NCBI GenBank assembly: GCA_020636325.1
Contig: JACJYC010000002.1
Coordinates: 62,001-126,000 of the forward strand
Reading direction: 5' to 3'
Length of the DNA: 64,000 nt
From: Lewinellaceae bacterium
GTDB lineage: Bacteria > Bacteroidota > Bacteroidia > Chitinophagales > Saprospiraceae
Of the stretch, positions 49,901-59,057 are shown one piece after another. The position numbers and the translations under genes are program-made. Under the pieces are notes generated by a model. The model did no database searches, was not told the DNA's origin, and worked only from the letters and a program-made list of their open reading frames with translations. Within the stretch, counting starts at the first letter, position 1. Each line of letters starts with the position of its first letter.

Positions 49901-50288
49901 ACTTTAATTTTCGGGCCGGAAAATTAAAAAAATTATGCCATAAGGGCTGTAAATTACAAATTACGACTATTTATATCTTTTCCCATGCCGAATTACGAGG
50001 TCAACATCCTGCAACAACGTGTGATTCCTCAAAATAAACTGCCTTTTTGTCCAGTTTACAGGCATGTGGCCCCAATAAGTGCGTTGCATGGATCGATGGC
50101 ACAGATCTTGCACAAGGTCCCTGATGCGGATTAATCTGCAATTTACTGTCAAATTGACACGGAAACTGGATTAGGTTTGGTTAATTTCATAATTTGCCAA
50201 CGGAAAGCCCCCGGAAACAATTGCCGGACAGGGCCTTTCCGAAGCCGGCGGATTCAACCCCGGAGCGTTACCGGTACAAAGCGTTTAT
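49901..50288. other. Gene-free region upstream of lon with one doubtful small ORF
   Basis: 388 bases. An ORF on the minus strand (49967-50152) would encode 61 residues, with NWTKRQFILRNHTLLQDVDL near its end. It has no recognisable start context, and I cannot assign it to a family, so I do not call it a gene. The rest is AT-rich (49901-49985), then mixed. No promoter with a full TAnnTTTG was found in front of lon. Confidence 0.4.
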
Positions 50289-52691
50289 ATGTTCGAAGAA
50301 ATATTTGCCCAACAAGGATTTGAAGACGAAGTGGATTTTTTCCCGCTGATGCCCATGGAGGAGGAGGAAGAGATCCAGAATGACGAAGTATTTCCGACCG
50401 TTCTGCCCGTTTTAGCATTGAAAAATACGGTACTTTTTCCTGGAATCGTCATCCCGATCACCATCGGCAGGGACAAGTCCATCAAAGCTGTCAACAAAGC
50501 CTACGAGGAAGGCCGCATCGTCGCGGTTTTGTCCCAACGCGACAGCAATGTCGAAGATCCCCTCCCCTCCGACCTGTACGATATCGGCACCATTGCGCGG
50601 ATCCTGAAATTGCTTCGCATGCCCGACGGCTCCATAACGGCCATCCTCCAGGGGCGGCGCCGCTTCCAACTGGAAGAGATTACCCGGGATACCCCCTTTA
50701 TGGAAGGCAAGATCAGAATGCTGGAGTACCAAAACCCCAAAAACAAACTGGAATTCGAAGCCCTGATCGCTTCCATTCTCGACCTGGCCAAGCAGATCAT
50801 CGAACTGTCCCCGAATATCCCTTCGGAGGCCATGGTCATGCTGCGCAACATCAATAACCCCGGATTCCTGCTCAATTTTATCGCCTCCAACCTGGGGTCC
50901 AAGATCCAGATCAAGCAAAAGATACTTGAGATCAACGACCTCCGGGAAAAAGCCGATACCATCCTCCGCCAGCTCAACAGCGAATTGCAGCTGCTGGAAC
51001 TCAAAGACCAGATCGAGAACAAGGTCAGGGGCGACATAGAAAAACAGCAACGCGACTATTTTCTCAACCAACAGCTCAAAACCATTCAGGAAGAGCTCGG
51101 GCAAAGCCCGCAGGAAGAAGAGATCGATTCGATGATCCTGAAGGCCAAGCGCAAAAAATGGCCCAAGCCCGCTGCAGATACCTTCTTCCGGGAAATCAAC
51201 AAGCTCAAAAGGATCAATCCGCAAGTAGCGGAATATTCCATCCAGCTCACTTACCTCGAATTGCTGCTGGAGCTCCCCTGGGACGAATACACCAAGGATA
51301 ACTTCAACCTGAAACGGGTAAAAGAAGTGCTCGACCGGGACCACTTCGGCCTGGAAAAGGTGAAGGAAAGAATCCTCGAACACCTGGCGGTCCTGAAACT
51401 GAAAGGCGATATGAAAGCGCCCATCCTTTGCCTCGTCGGCCCTCCCGGCGTCGGTAAAACATCCCTGGGCAAATCCATCGCCAAAGCCCTCAAGCGCAAG
51501 TTCGTCCGGATGTCGCTCGGCGGGCTGCACGACGAATCGGAGATCAGGGGCCACCGGAAGACCTATATCGGCGCCATGCCGGGCCGCATCATCCAGTCCA
51601 TCAAACGGGCAGGCGCCTCCAATCCGGTCTTCATCCTGGATGAGATCGATAAAGTGGGCAAGGATTTCCGCGGGGATCCCTCATCAGCCTTGCTGGAGGT
51701 ACTGGATCCCGAGCAGAATTCCACTTTCTATGACAATTATCTGGAACTCGAATACGACCTTTCCAAGGTGCTGTTCATCGCTACCTCCAATTCATTGAGT
51801 ACCATCCAGCCCGCACTGCTCGACCGGATGGAGATCATCCAGATCAGCGGGTACTCTACCGAAGAAAAGGTGGAGATCGCCAAAAGGCACCTGATCCCGG
51901 AACAGCGCAAGGAACACGGCCTGGAAAAGAATCACGTCAAGGTGCAGCCCAAGGCCATAGAAAAGATCATACAGGACTATACCCGGGAATCAGGGGTCCG
52001 GTCGCTCAATCGCCAGATCGCCGGGGTGATGCGCCATGTAGCCAAGAAAGTAGCCATGGAGGAAACCTCATCCGAAACCGTAAAACCGGCCGACCTTAAG
52101 GAAATCCTCGGCCCTACCCGGTTTTCTTCGGACATGTACCAGGATGCGGGCACATCCGGCGTAGCCATCGGATTGGCCTGGACGGAAGTCGGCGGCGATA
52201 TCCTGTTCATCGAGTCGAGCCTGAGTAAAGGCAAAGGCGGCCTTACCCTGACCGGCAACCTGGGCGATGTGATGAAAGAATCCGCTACAACTGCGCTGAG
52301 TTTCATCAAGGCCCATTGCCAGGAACTGAATATCGACAGCGAAATGTTCGGCGAAAATGATGTGCACCTCCACGTACCGGAAGGAGCAATCCCGAAAGAC
52401 GGCCCATCGGCCGGAGTCACCATGCTGACCGCACTGACCTCAGCCTTCACAAAGCGGCCGGTCAAACCCTATCTGGCCATGACCGGAGAGATCACGCTCC
52501 GGGGAAAGGTCCTGCCGGTGGGCGGCATCAAGGAAAAGATCCTGGCCGCCAAACGGGCCGGCATCAAAACCGTCATTTTGTGCAAAGAGAATGAGAAGCA
52601 CGTGGATGAGATCACCCCGGAATACATCCAGGGCATGAAGTTCGAGTATGTTACCCGGATGACGCAGGTCCTTGACCTTGCACTGGCGTAA
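50289..52691 (+). CDS. lon: ATP-dependent Lon protease
   Basis: 800 residues, the normal length. The N-terminal substrate-binding LAN domain (about 35-230, LPVLALKNTVLFPGIVIPI), AAA+ module with Walker A GPPGVGKTSLG (about 379-389) and Walker B VFILDEIDKVG, and C-terminal S16 protease domain. The catalytic dyad is Ser in KDGPSAGVTM (S707) and Lys in GGIKEKILAA (K750, by spacing as in E. coli). It degrades damaged and regulatory proteins in the cytosol. An acidic extension at the start (EEEEEIQNDE) is typical of Bacteroidota Lon. Confidence 0.97.
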   Translation: MFEEIFAQQGFEDEVDFFPLMPMEEEEEIQNDEVFPTVLPVLALKNTVLFPGIVIPITIGRDKSIKAVNKAYEEGRIVAVLSQRDSNVEDPLPSDLYDIGTIARILKLLRMPDGSITAILQGRRRFQLEEITRDTPFMEGKIRMLEYQNPKNKLEFEALIASILDLAKQIIELSPNIPSEAMVMLRNINNPGFLLNFIASNLGSKIQIKQKILEINDLREKADTILRQLNSELQLLELKDQIENKVRGDIEKQQRDYFLNQQLKTIQEELGQSPQEEEIDSMILKAKRKKWPKPAADTFFREINKLKRINPQVAEYSIQLTYLELLLELPWDEYTKDNFNLKRVKEVLDRDHFGLEKVKERILEHLAVLKLKGDMKAPILCLVGPPGVGKTSLGKSIAKALKRKFVRMSLGGLHDESEIRGHRKTYIGAMPGRIIQSIKRAGASNPVFILDEIDKVGKDFRGDPSSALLEVLDPEQNSTFYDNYLELEYDLSKVLFIATSNSLSTIQPALLDRMEIIQISGYSTEEKVEIAKRHLIPEQRKEHGLEKNHVKVQPKAIEKIIQDYTRESGVRSLNRQIAGVMRHVAKKVAMEETSSETVKPADLKEILGPTRFSSDMYQDAGTSGVAIGLAWTEVGGDILFIESSLSKGKGGLTLTGNLGDVMKESATTALSFIKAHCQELNIDSEMFGENDVHLHVPEGAIPKDGPSAGVTMLTALTSAFTKRPVKPYLAMTGEITLRGKVLPVGGIKEKILAAKRAGIKTVILCKENEKHVDEITPEYIQGMKFEYVTRMTQVLDLALA

Positions 52692-52840
52692 TTTTGGTTA
52701 ACAGGCCGTTAAATGCGGCGGGTCGGGAGGCTAAACAACGCCTTTATTTGTTATTTAGCTGTCTGATCGAACCTTTTTATTCGGTGACGGGTCTATATTA
52801 TTAAAAACCCGTTCAAGCAACGGTCAAAGGTCTTTTGCAT

Positions 52841-53482
52841 ATGAAATACGGTCTTTTTCTGGTTTCGGCTCTGTTCTTACTGTCTTTCGGCCGGCTGTCC
52901 GCCCAGACGCCCGACAGCAGCCTTGTCCAGTTCTCCGGTATGGTGCTCGACGGCAGCAACGAGCAGCTGTTCCCTGTCCCTTATGCCAATATCCTGGTCA
53001 AGGACCAGCAGCGGGGTACTTATTCCGACCTCCAGGGGTTTTTCTCGATCGTCGTTGAAAAAGGCGATGTGATCGTCTTCTCGGCAGTGGGTTACCAGAC
53101 GGTTGAGTTCAAAATCCCGCAGACCCTCGAAGATGACCGGTATTCGCTGGTACAGCTGATGACCCAGGATACGATCAACCTGCCCGAAACCGTCGTTTTC
53201 CCATGGCCGAACAAGGACCATTTCAAACTGGAATTCCTCGCTATGGACGTCACGCCCGAATTGCAGGAACGCGCCGCCCGCAACCTCGCCAATGAAAGCC
53301 TGCGGCAAATGCGCAACGAAGTGCCCAAAGACGGTACGGAGAACGGCAGCTATTACCTGCGTCAGCAGGCCCGCGAATATTATTACATAGGCCAGCGGCC
53401 GCCGATGAATATCTTCAACCCGATCGCCTGGAAAAAATTCTTTGATTCCTGGAAAAACGGCGATTTCAAAAAGAAAAAATAG
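52841..53482 (+). CDS. Carboxypeptidase-regulatory-like domain protein, secreted
   Basis: 213 residues from ATG 52841 (MKYGLFLVSALFLLSFGRLSAQ). The TTG at 52835 is rejected. A carboxypeptidase D regulatory-like/TonB-receptor N-terminal beta-sandwich domain is seen (SGMVLDGSNEQLFPVPYANILVKDQQRGTYSDLQGFFSIVVEKGDVIVFSAVGYQ, residues about 27-85), followed by a helical, charged tail (LQERAARNLANESLRQMRNEV) that ends in KNGDFKKKK. It is probably a periplasmic or outer-membrane-associated protein. The function is unknown. No TonB receptor barrel follows. Confidence 0.82.
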   Translation: MKYGLFLVSALFLLSFGRLSAQTPDSSLVQFSGMVLDGSNEQLFPVPYANILVKDQQRGTYSDLQGFFSIVVEKGDVIVFSAVGYQTVEFKIPQTLEDDRYSLVQLMTQDTINLPETVVFPWPNKDHFKLEFLAMDVTPELQERAARNLANESLRQMRNEVPKDGTENGSYYLRQQAREYYYIGQRPPMNIFNPIAWKKFFDSWKNGDFKKKK

Positions 53483-53605
53483 CGCAGGATCATCGCGCAG
53501 ATACCCTGTATTTCCCCTTCATGCCGGATTGCCAAACCTGAAAGGACCTCCGCCGTCAGGCCCGGGTTGTGCAGATTTACCGCCGCGTGCGAAGTAAAAA
53601 TGCCT

Positions 53606-53613
53606 AACTTTAG
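53606..53613 (+). promoter_or_regulatory. Probable -7 element of the PPAD-like gene
   Basis: TAACTTTA differs by one base from TAnnTTTG and lies 20 bases before the ATG at 53634. Confidence 0.45.
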
Positions 53614-53633
53614 CCGGCAATACTCAATATCCT

Positions 53634-56393
53634 ATGAAAAAACCGGCTCTTCTTCTTTTAGCTATCTGTAGTTTTTTTCTGACTTCTGCCCAGCAAGGCG
53701 CGCAACCGCACGATTTTTCCGTTGAAGAATCCGCAAGAATGGACGATTACCTGGAAGCGGTCCAGCTGCTTTCCCCACCGGTAGCCCCGCCCGCCGGCGT
53801 GCGCACCATGGCCGAATGGGAGGAAGTGGAAGCGCTGGTCATTACCTGGACCGGGTACATCGACGTCCTGACGGAGATCGTTCGAAACGCGGTCAACGAA
53901 TGCCGGGTAATCATCATCGCCGCCGACGTGGCCGAGGTCACCAACCACCTCACCGCGGAAGGCATCCCCATGAACAATGTAGACGTGCTGATCACAGGAT
54001 ACAACACGATCTGGATCAGGGACTACGGCCCCTGGACGGTTTACAAGGACAACGTCGATAGCCTCTATATTGCCGACTGGATCTACAACCGCCCCAGGCC
54101 TAAGGACGATGTGATCCCGGAAACGATTGCCCAATACTTCGGGCTCCCTTACTACGGTGCGACTACCCCGCCGTTCGATTGGGTGCATACCGGCGGCAAC
54201 CACCTGCGCGACGGCATGGGAACAGCGTTCTCATCCGACCTGGTATTTGCCGAAAATCCGGGCAAGACCGAGGCGGAGATCAATAATATCGCCGGCAAAT
54301 TCCTCGGCGTCAACAAATACGTCAAATTCCGGCGGCTGCCTTATGACGGCATCCACCACCTCGACATGCATATGCTCGTCATTGATGAGGAAACCTTGCT
54401 GGTCGGCGAATACCCGCAAGGCGTCTCCGACGGCCCCCAGATCGAAGCCAATATCGCTTATCTGCGCAACAACTTCACTACGCCCTTCGGACACAATTAC
54501 CGGATCGAACGGCTGCCGATGCCCCCGGAAGGCGGTTTCTATCCGTACCAGAACGGCGCATACCGGACTTATTCCAACGCTATTTTCATCAACAAGACCG
54601 TGCTTGTTCCCACCTATGAGGAACAATACGATACTACCGCGCTTCGCATTTACCGGGAAAACCTGCCCGGCTATAATGTGGTCGGCATAACGTGCAACGA
54701 CATTATCCAGTCGCTGGGTGCGTTGCATTGCATCACCAAGCTGATCGGCACACGGGATCCGCTCTGGATCGCGCACCCGCGGCTCAGAGACACCTATTCC
54801 AGCACAGGTTCCTATCCTGTAGAAGCCATATTGAAGCATAAATCGGGCATCCTGGGGGCAACCGTATTTTACAAAACAGCCGATGATGCCGCTTACACGC
54901 CCCTGGCAATGTCTGCGGCCGGTGATGACAAATGGACAGCGTCCATCCCCGCTTTTCCGGCCGGTACGGAAGTCCGGTATTATATCCAGGCCCTTTCCAA
55001 CAGCGGCAAATCGGTTGTCCGCCCGCAGGTGGCTCCCGACGGATATTTCAGGTTCCTGGTAAAAGCGCCGGAAACGCCCAAGGCCGGCATCTTATTCCCC
55101 CGCGGGCCGATCTGCCCGGGCGAAACGATTGCCTTCCGGGACGATTCCCAGGGCGGGATCGCTACCTGGAGCTGGAGTTTCCCAGGCGGAGAGCCCGCTG
55201 CCAGCAATGAGCCCAACCCCGTGGTCGCGTATCCCGATGCGGGGACCTACGATGTTTCGCTCACGGTAACCAATCAGGAAGGCGCCGCAGCGGAAGTACT
55301 GACCGGCGCCGTCCGGGTCGAAGGCGGCATTCAGCCGTTTGTTTCGGACTTTACCGGCGGGATCGATCCTGCGTGGACGATCATCAATGAAAACAACGAC
55401 AATGCGGTATGGACGACCGCCGAAAACCTGGAATGCGGCGGCACGGCCGTAATGGTCGACAATTACGCGTACAACACGCGCTTCCGCCGCGATTATCTCC
55501 GGGCCCGGTTCGACCTTTCCGAACTCGTCGACCCTGTCCTTCATTTTGATCTGGCCTATGCCCCGCGCACAACGCGATACGATGAATTGCGGGTAAATGC
55601 CACGGGTTGCTCCGGGGCTACGCAGATGATCTATGATAAAACCGGCAGCGCGCTGGCCACGGCGCCGTCCGTCAACTCCGCTTTTTTGCCCACGGATTGC
55701 AGCCAGTGGCGGGCGGAGGAAGCCGACCTGGGCATTTACGCCGGCGAGGTGGTGGAGATCGATTTTGAGAACATCGGCGGATACGGCAACCGGATTTACC
55801 TGGACAATATCCGGATATCGGGGAATTACCTGCCGCAGGTCGCTGTCACGTCACCGTCCGAAGGGGAAGTGGTGCAATTGGAAGACCTGGCGCCGATCAA
55901 TCTGACGGCTGAAGCTTCCGACCCGGAAGGGCAACTTGCATATGTCGCTTTTTATGTCGACGGTGATTCGGTCGGCGTAGCCGCAACCGCTCCATATACC
56001 CTTTCTTATTTTTTCCCGGATTTCACTTCCTATTCACTGACCGCCAAGGCCGTTGACGCCGGCGGCGCATTCAGGTGGTCCGCGCCGGTGACGTTCCAGA
56101 TCGATAAGATCACGGGTATTGCGGGCGTTGATCCGGATCATTTCGGGTTCAGCCTCTCACCCAACCCTTCGCAGGGGCATACCCGGTTGTACTTTCAGCA
56201 TCCGGGCGATACCCGGATCTCCGTCCGGCTGAGCAATGCCGTCGGGCAGACCCTCAGACAATTCAACCGGGACCTGCAGTCATCGCAGTACACCATCGAC
56301 CTGGATGTCCGCGATCTGCCTTCAGGCATTTATTGGGTCAGTGTGCGGAATGAAGGCGCTGTGATCAGCAGGCAGCTGTTGATCACCAGGTAG
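53634..56393 (+). CDS. Secreted PPAD-like peptidylarginine deiminase with PKD and T9SS domains
   Basis: 919 residues. Signal peptide (about 1-20) and an agmatine/peptidylarginine deiminase catalytic domain (to about residue 385). The catalytic set is complete: D130 (WIRDYGPW), H242 and D244 (HHLDM), N315 (YSNAIFIN) and the nucleophile C366 (GALHCITK). D130 has the same number as in Porphyromonas gingivalis PPAD from memory, and R153 and R155 in YNRPRPKDD fall near the two arginines (152 and 154) that give PPAD its preference for C-terminal arginine. Residues about 490-565 are a PKD domain, about 570-730 a jelly-roll-type domain, about 740-825 an Ig-like module, and the end (FSLSPNPSQGHTRLYF ... 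GIYWVSVRNEG) a T9SS sorting domain. It probably converts peptidyl-arginine to citrulline outside the cell. Confidence 0.87.
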   Translation: MKKPALLLLAICSFFLTSAQQGAQPHDFSVEESARMDDYLEAVQLLSPPVAPPAGVRTMAEWEEVEALVITWTGYIDVLTEIVRNAVNECRVIIIAADVAEVTNHLTAEGIPMNNVDVLITGYNTIWIRDYGPWTVYKDNVDSLYIADWIYNRPRPKDDVIPETIAQYFGLPYYGATTPPFDWVHTGGNHLRDGMGTAFSSDLVFAENPGKTEAEINNIAGKFLGVNKYVKFRRLPYDGIHHLDMHMLVIDEETLLVGEYPQGVSDGPQIEANIAYLRNNFTTPFGHNYRIERLPMPPEGGFYPYQNGAYRTYSNAIFINKTVLVPTYEEQYDTTALRIYRENLPGYNVVGITCNDIIQSLGALHCITKLIGTRDPLWIAHPRLRDTYSSTGSYPVEAILKHKSGILGATVFYKTADDAAYTPLAMSAAGDDKWTASIPAFPAGTEVRYYIQALSNSGKSVVRPQVAPDGYFRFLVKAPETPKAGILFPRGPICPGETIAFRDDSQGGIATWSWSFPGGEPAASNEPNPVVAYPDAGTYDVSLTVTNQEGAAAEVLTGAVRVEGGIQPFVSDFTGGIDPAWTIINENNDNAVWTTAENLECGGTAVMVDNYAYNTRFRRDYLRARFDLSELVDPVLHFDLAYAPRTTRYDELRVNATGCSGATQMIYDKTGSALATAPSVNSAFLPTDCSQWRAEEADLGIYAGEVVEIDFENIGGYGNRIYLDNIRISGNYLPQVAVTSPSEGEVVQLEDLAPINLTAEASDPEGQLAYVAFYVDGDSVGVAATAPYTLSYFFPDFTSYSLTAKAVDAGGAFRWSAPVTFQIDKITGIAGVDPDHFGFSLSPNPSQGHTRLYFQHPGDTRISVRLSNAVGQTLRQFNRDLQSSQYTIDLDVRDLPSGIYWVSVRNEGAVISRQLLITR

Positions 56394-56439
56394 ACACTGA
56401 CCTGGAACTTCCTCTTATTAAACGCTAAAACCAGTTCAT

Positions 56440-57729
56440 ATGAACCCCTTTATCCAAACTTTGCTATTCGTTGTTTTGGTTATGCCGGTTTTCGCCCAGA
56501 AAAATTATCGCCCGGCGGAAGTCTATACCCGGAGCGGAGTGATCCAGGGCGAGATTGACTATAAAAACTGGTCGGTTAGTCCTAAAGAGATCCGGTTTAC
56601 GCCCGAAGGCGGCCAGGGAGGCACCTTCTACGTACCGGACATTTCCGGTTTCCGGGTGGAAAAATCAAAAGGCGTCTGGGAAAAGTACGTGGCTTTTATC
56701 GGCGATATCGATCAATCTTCCTACCGTTTTGCGATAGACCTCGACCGTTCGCCCGACCCACATTGGGGCAGGGATTCCTTTTTTGTTCAGGTCCTGCAGG
56801 AGGGCGAACTCAGCCTGTTCCAGCTCCGCGATCCGACCCGGAAGGTGCATTACCTCATCCGGAAAGGCGATGGCCCCATCCAGGCCCTGGTATATAAAAA
56901 GTACATCTCTGACGACCTTGCGCATTCAGGCTACAATTCGCTCTATATCCGGCAGATCGGCTTGCTGGCCGGCGATTGCCGCGAAATGCTTCCGCTCATC
57001 GGCCATTTGAAATATACGGAAAAGAGCCTGCTGGATTTTTGTACGGCCTATAACAGGAGCAGCTGTAACGCAGGCCCCCCGGTCATCTTTGAGAACAAAA
57101 AGGACAAAGCCGTTCTCAGGGCTTACGCGATGGCCGGCGTCAATACGTTGCAGCTCCGGTTCAACAGCTTCGCGGATCCGAACAGGTTGGGGTATCAGGA
57201 AATGCCGCCGTCCGTCAATCCCGCAGCCGGAGTGGGGCTGGACCTGGTTTTTGCCCGGACGAACGGAAGATCCATCTTGTCCAATGAACTGTTCTATACT
57301 TCCTACAAAACCGGCGGCGATTACCTGGAAGTTACGGACGCCAATCAGCAGCGCTATTTTTCTACCGAAATCGACCTGGCTTATGTCAAACTCCAAACCT
57401 TGTACAGGCACTTGCTGAGCAAAGGAAAGTGGAAACCTTACCTCGGCGCCGGCATTTCCAACGGGTTGGCGGTCAAAGAACGCCAAACTACCACCATAGA
57501 GTCCACCTTTTTTTCAACGGTGAAAACGGATGTATTCCCGGCTGTGAGAACCTCCGACGGTCAAAACGGATTCAGATCCTATGAAACGGGCTTTATCGGA
57601 TGCGCCGGCGTCCGGTCTGAAAAATGGGGCGCGGAGGTCCGGTATGAAAGGAACAACGGCTTTTCAAAACTTTTTTCAGTTGCCACACCGGTCAAGGTCT
57701 GGCATTTGATGATCCGGTACGCATTTTAA
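56440..57729 (+). CDS. Putative outer-membrane beta-barrel protein
   Basis: 429 residues with signal peptide (about 1-19). The N-terminal ~180 residues (YTRSGVIQGEIDYKNW, IRFTPEGGQGGTFYV) have no recognised fold. The second half (from about 225, AYAMAGVNTLQLRFNSF, PAAGVGLDLVFARTN, WKPYLGAGISNGLA, CAGVRSEKWGAEVRY) shows the alternating pattern of an outer-membrane beta-barrel and ends in a hydrophobic-aromatic LMIRYAF, a usual barrel C-terminus. It follows the deiminase gene by 46 bases and may be in the same transcript. Its stop overlaps the stop of the convergent histidine kinase gene by four bases. Confidence 0.65.
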   Translation: MNPFIQTLLFVVLVMPVFAQKNYRPAEVYTRSGVIQGEIDYKNWSVSPKEIRFTPEGGQGGTFYVPDISGFRVEKSKGVWEKYVAFIGDIDQSSYRFAIDLDRSPDPHWGRDSFFVQVLQEGELSLFQLRDPTRKVHYLIRKGDGPIQALVYKKYISDDLAHSGYNSLYIRQIGLLAGDCREMLPLIGHLKYTEKSLLDFCTAYNRSSCNAGPPVIFENKKDKAVLRAYAMAGVNTLQLRFNSFADPNRLGYQEMPPSVNPAAGVGLDLVFARTNGRSILSNELFYTSYKTGGDYLEVTDANQQRYFSTEIDLAYVKLQTLYRHLLSKGKWKPYLGAGISNGLAVKERQTTTIESTFFSTVKTDVFPAVRTSDGQNGFRSYETGFIGCAGVRSEKWGAEVRYERNNGFSKLFSVATPVKVWHLMIRYAF

Positions 57730-59054
57730 ATGGAAATGGTAAAAACGGTTCCTTTGCCCGTTTCCGACTGGGCTTCGATCGTACCTTTATGCAGCCGGAG
57801 AATCTGGCGGGACAAGCTCAGGCCGATACCGCTGCCTTCTTTTTTGGTGGTATAAAAGGGCACGAAGATCTGCTCCATGGCTTCGGGAGGTATGCCGCTG
57901 CCGTTGTCGGCTACCATGACCATGACCTTTTCGTTGGCGCTTTTCTGAAGGTGAAGGTCAACCCTGGGATTATCGACATCCAGTACCGCATCCTTGGCAT
58001 TTTTGATGAGGTTGATGAGCACCTGTTCCAGCAGGTTGGGGTCGCCCTGGAAGTTAACATCGCCGGGCGGGAGGTGCAGGATGAAATCGATCTTCTTTTC
58101 CTTCATTTCAGGAACAAAAAGAGTATGCGTTTCCTGGAGGAGGGCCTTTCCGTCGATCAGCTGAAACTTCGGGGGCGGTACGCGGGTCAGGCTCCGGTAG
58201 GTTTCCGTAAAATCAAGGAGGCCTTCGCTTCGCTTCTGGATCACGCCCAGGGAGTTGCGCACCATACCCAGTGCCCCTTCATCCAGTTCACCGCTGCCGT
58301 TGACGATTTCCCGGAGGGTTGAGCTGAGGGAGGCAATCGGGGCAACGGAGTTCATGATCTCATGGGTGAGGATACGGATGAGCTTTTGCCAGGCTTCCAG
58401 TTCCTGCGCTTCCAGTTCGCCCTGGATATTCTGAAAGGAATACAGCCGGATGAGCTGGCGATTCAGTTTGATCTCCTCGTACTGAATGGCCAGTTGCAGG
58501 AGTTTGTTTTCGATATTGAGCTTGACCAGTTCACGGTCTCCGGGCCGCAGTGAACGCACCATTTTTTCCAGCGATTCGTCGATAGCGGACAGGCCGTCGA
58601 GGTGCACGAGATAGGATTTGTGCAGGAGTCGCTGGAGCGCCTTGTTCATCAGGATCACATCGCCGTTCTCATTTACGCAAAGCAGGCCGATATTGATATG
58701 CTCGACGATGGTTTGCATGAATTGGTGATTGGCTTCCTTCTCCGCCCGGATCTCCTGAAATTTCCGGTTTACGAGATTGAACCCCTTATGGAGCTCGTTA
58801 AAATGGTCTCCCTGATGGCCGGCGGATCCGGTGGTGGTAAAGTCATTGTATTTTACGGAAGAGAAGAAATTGGCCAGGTCCCGGTTGGTCTGATTGACAA
58901 AGAAAATAAGGTTGCCGACCGCTACGCCGGTGAACAGGGCTATAAAACCGGCTACCAGCCAGTTGCTTTCCGCCAGGCTGAAGGCAAGTCCTGTGATCAA
59001 CCCCAGCAGGATAGTTACGCGAACGATGACCTTGGTTCGAAAGCGATGCAGCAT
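57726..59054 (-). CDS. NtrB-like sensor histidine kinase
   Basis: 442 residues. Two N-terminal TM helices (about 10-28 and 32-50) with almost no periplasmic loop, then a HAMP-like/PAS region (to about 200). The kinase core has H-box LTHEIMNSVAPIASL (about H237), N-box LLEQVLINLIKNAKDAV (about 350), G1 VMVADNGSGIPPEA and G2 GSGIGLSLSRQI. It lacks an extracellular sensor, so the cue is probably in the membrane or cytoplasm. The gene starts three bases after the sigma-54 regulator gene ends, and the two form one operon and one two-component pair. Confidence 0.92.
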   Translation of the reverse strand: MLHRFRTKVIVRVTILLGLITGLAFSLAESNWLVAGFIALFTGVAVGNLIFFVNQTNRDLANFFSSVKYNDFTTTGSAGHQGDHFNELHKGFNLVNRKFQEIRAEKEANHQFMQTIVEHINIGLLCVNENGDVILMNKALQRLLHKSYLVHLDGLSAIDESLEKMVRSLRPGDRELVKLNIENKLLQLAIQYEEIKLNRQLIRLYSFQNIQGELEAQELEAWQKLIRILTHEIMNSVAPIASLSSTLREIVNGSGELDEGALGMVRNSLGVIQKRSEGLLDFTETYRSLTRVPPPKFQLIDGKALLQETHTLFVPEMKEKKIDFILHLPPGDVNFQGDPNLLEQVLINLIKNAKDAVLDVDNPRVDLHLQKSANEKVMVMVADNGSGIPPEAMEQIFVPFYTTKKEGSGIGLSLSRQILRLHKGTIEAQSETGKGTVFTISI

Positions 59055-59057
59055 AAA

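Noticed and set aside
49967..50152. Small minus-strand ORF (61 residues)
   Set aside because: No start context, no recognised family, and nothing to show it is translated. Kept only as a note on the gap upstream of lon.
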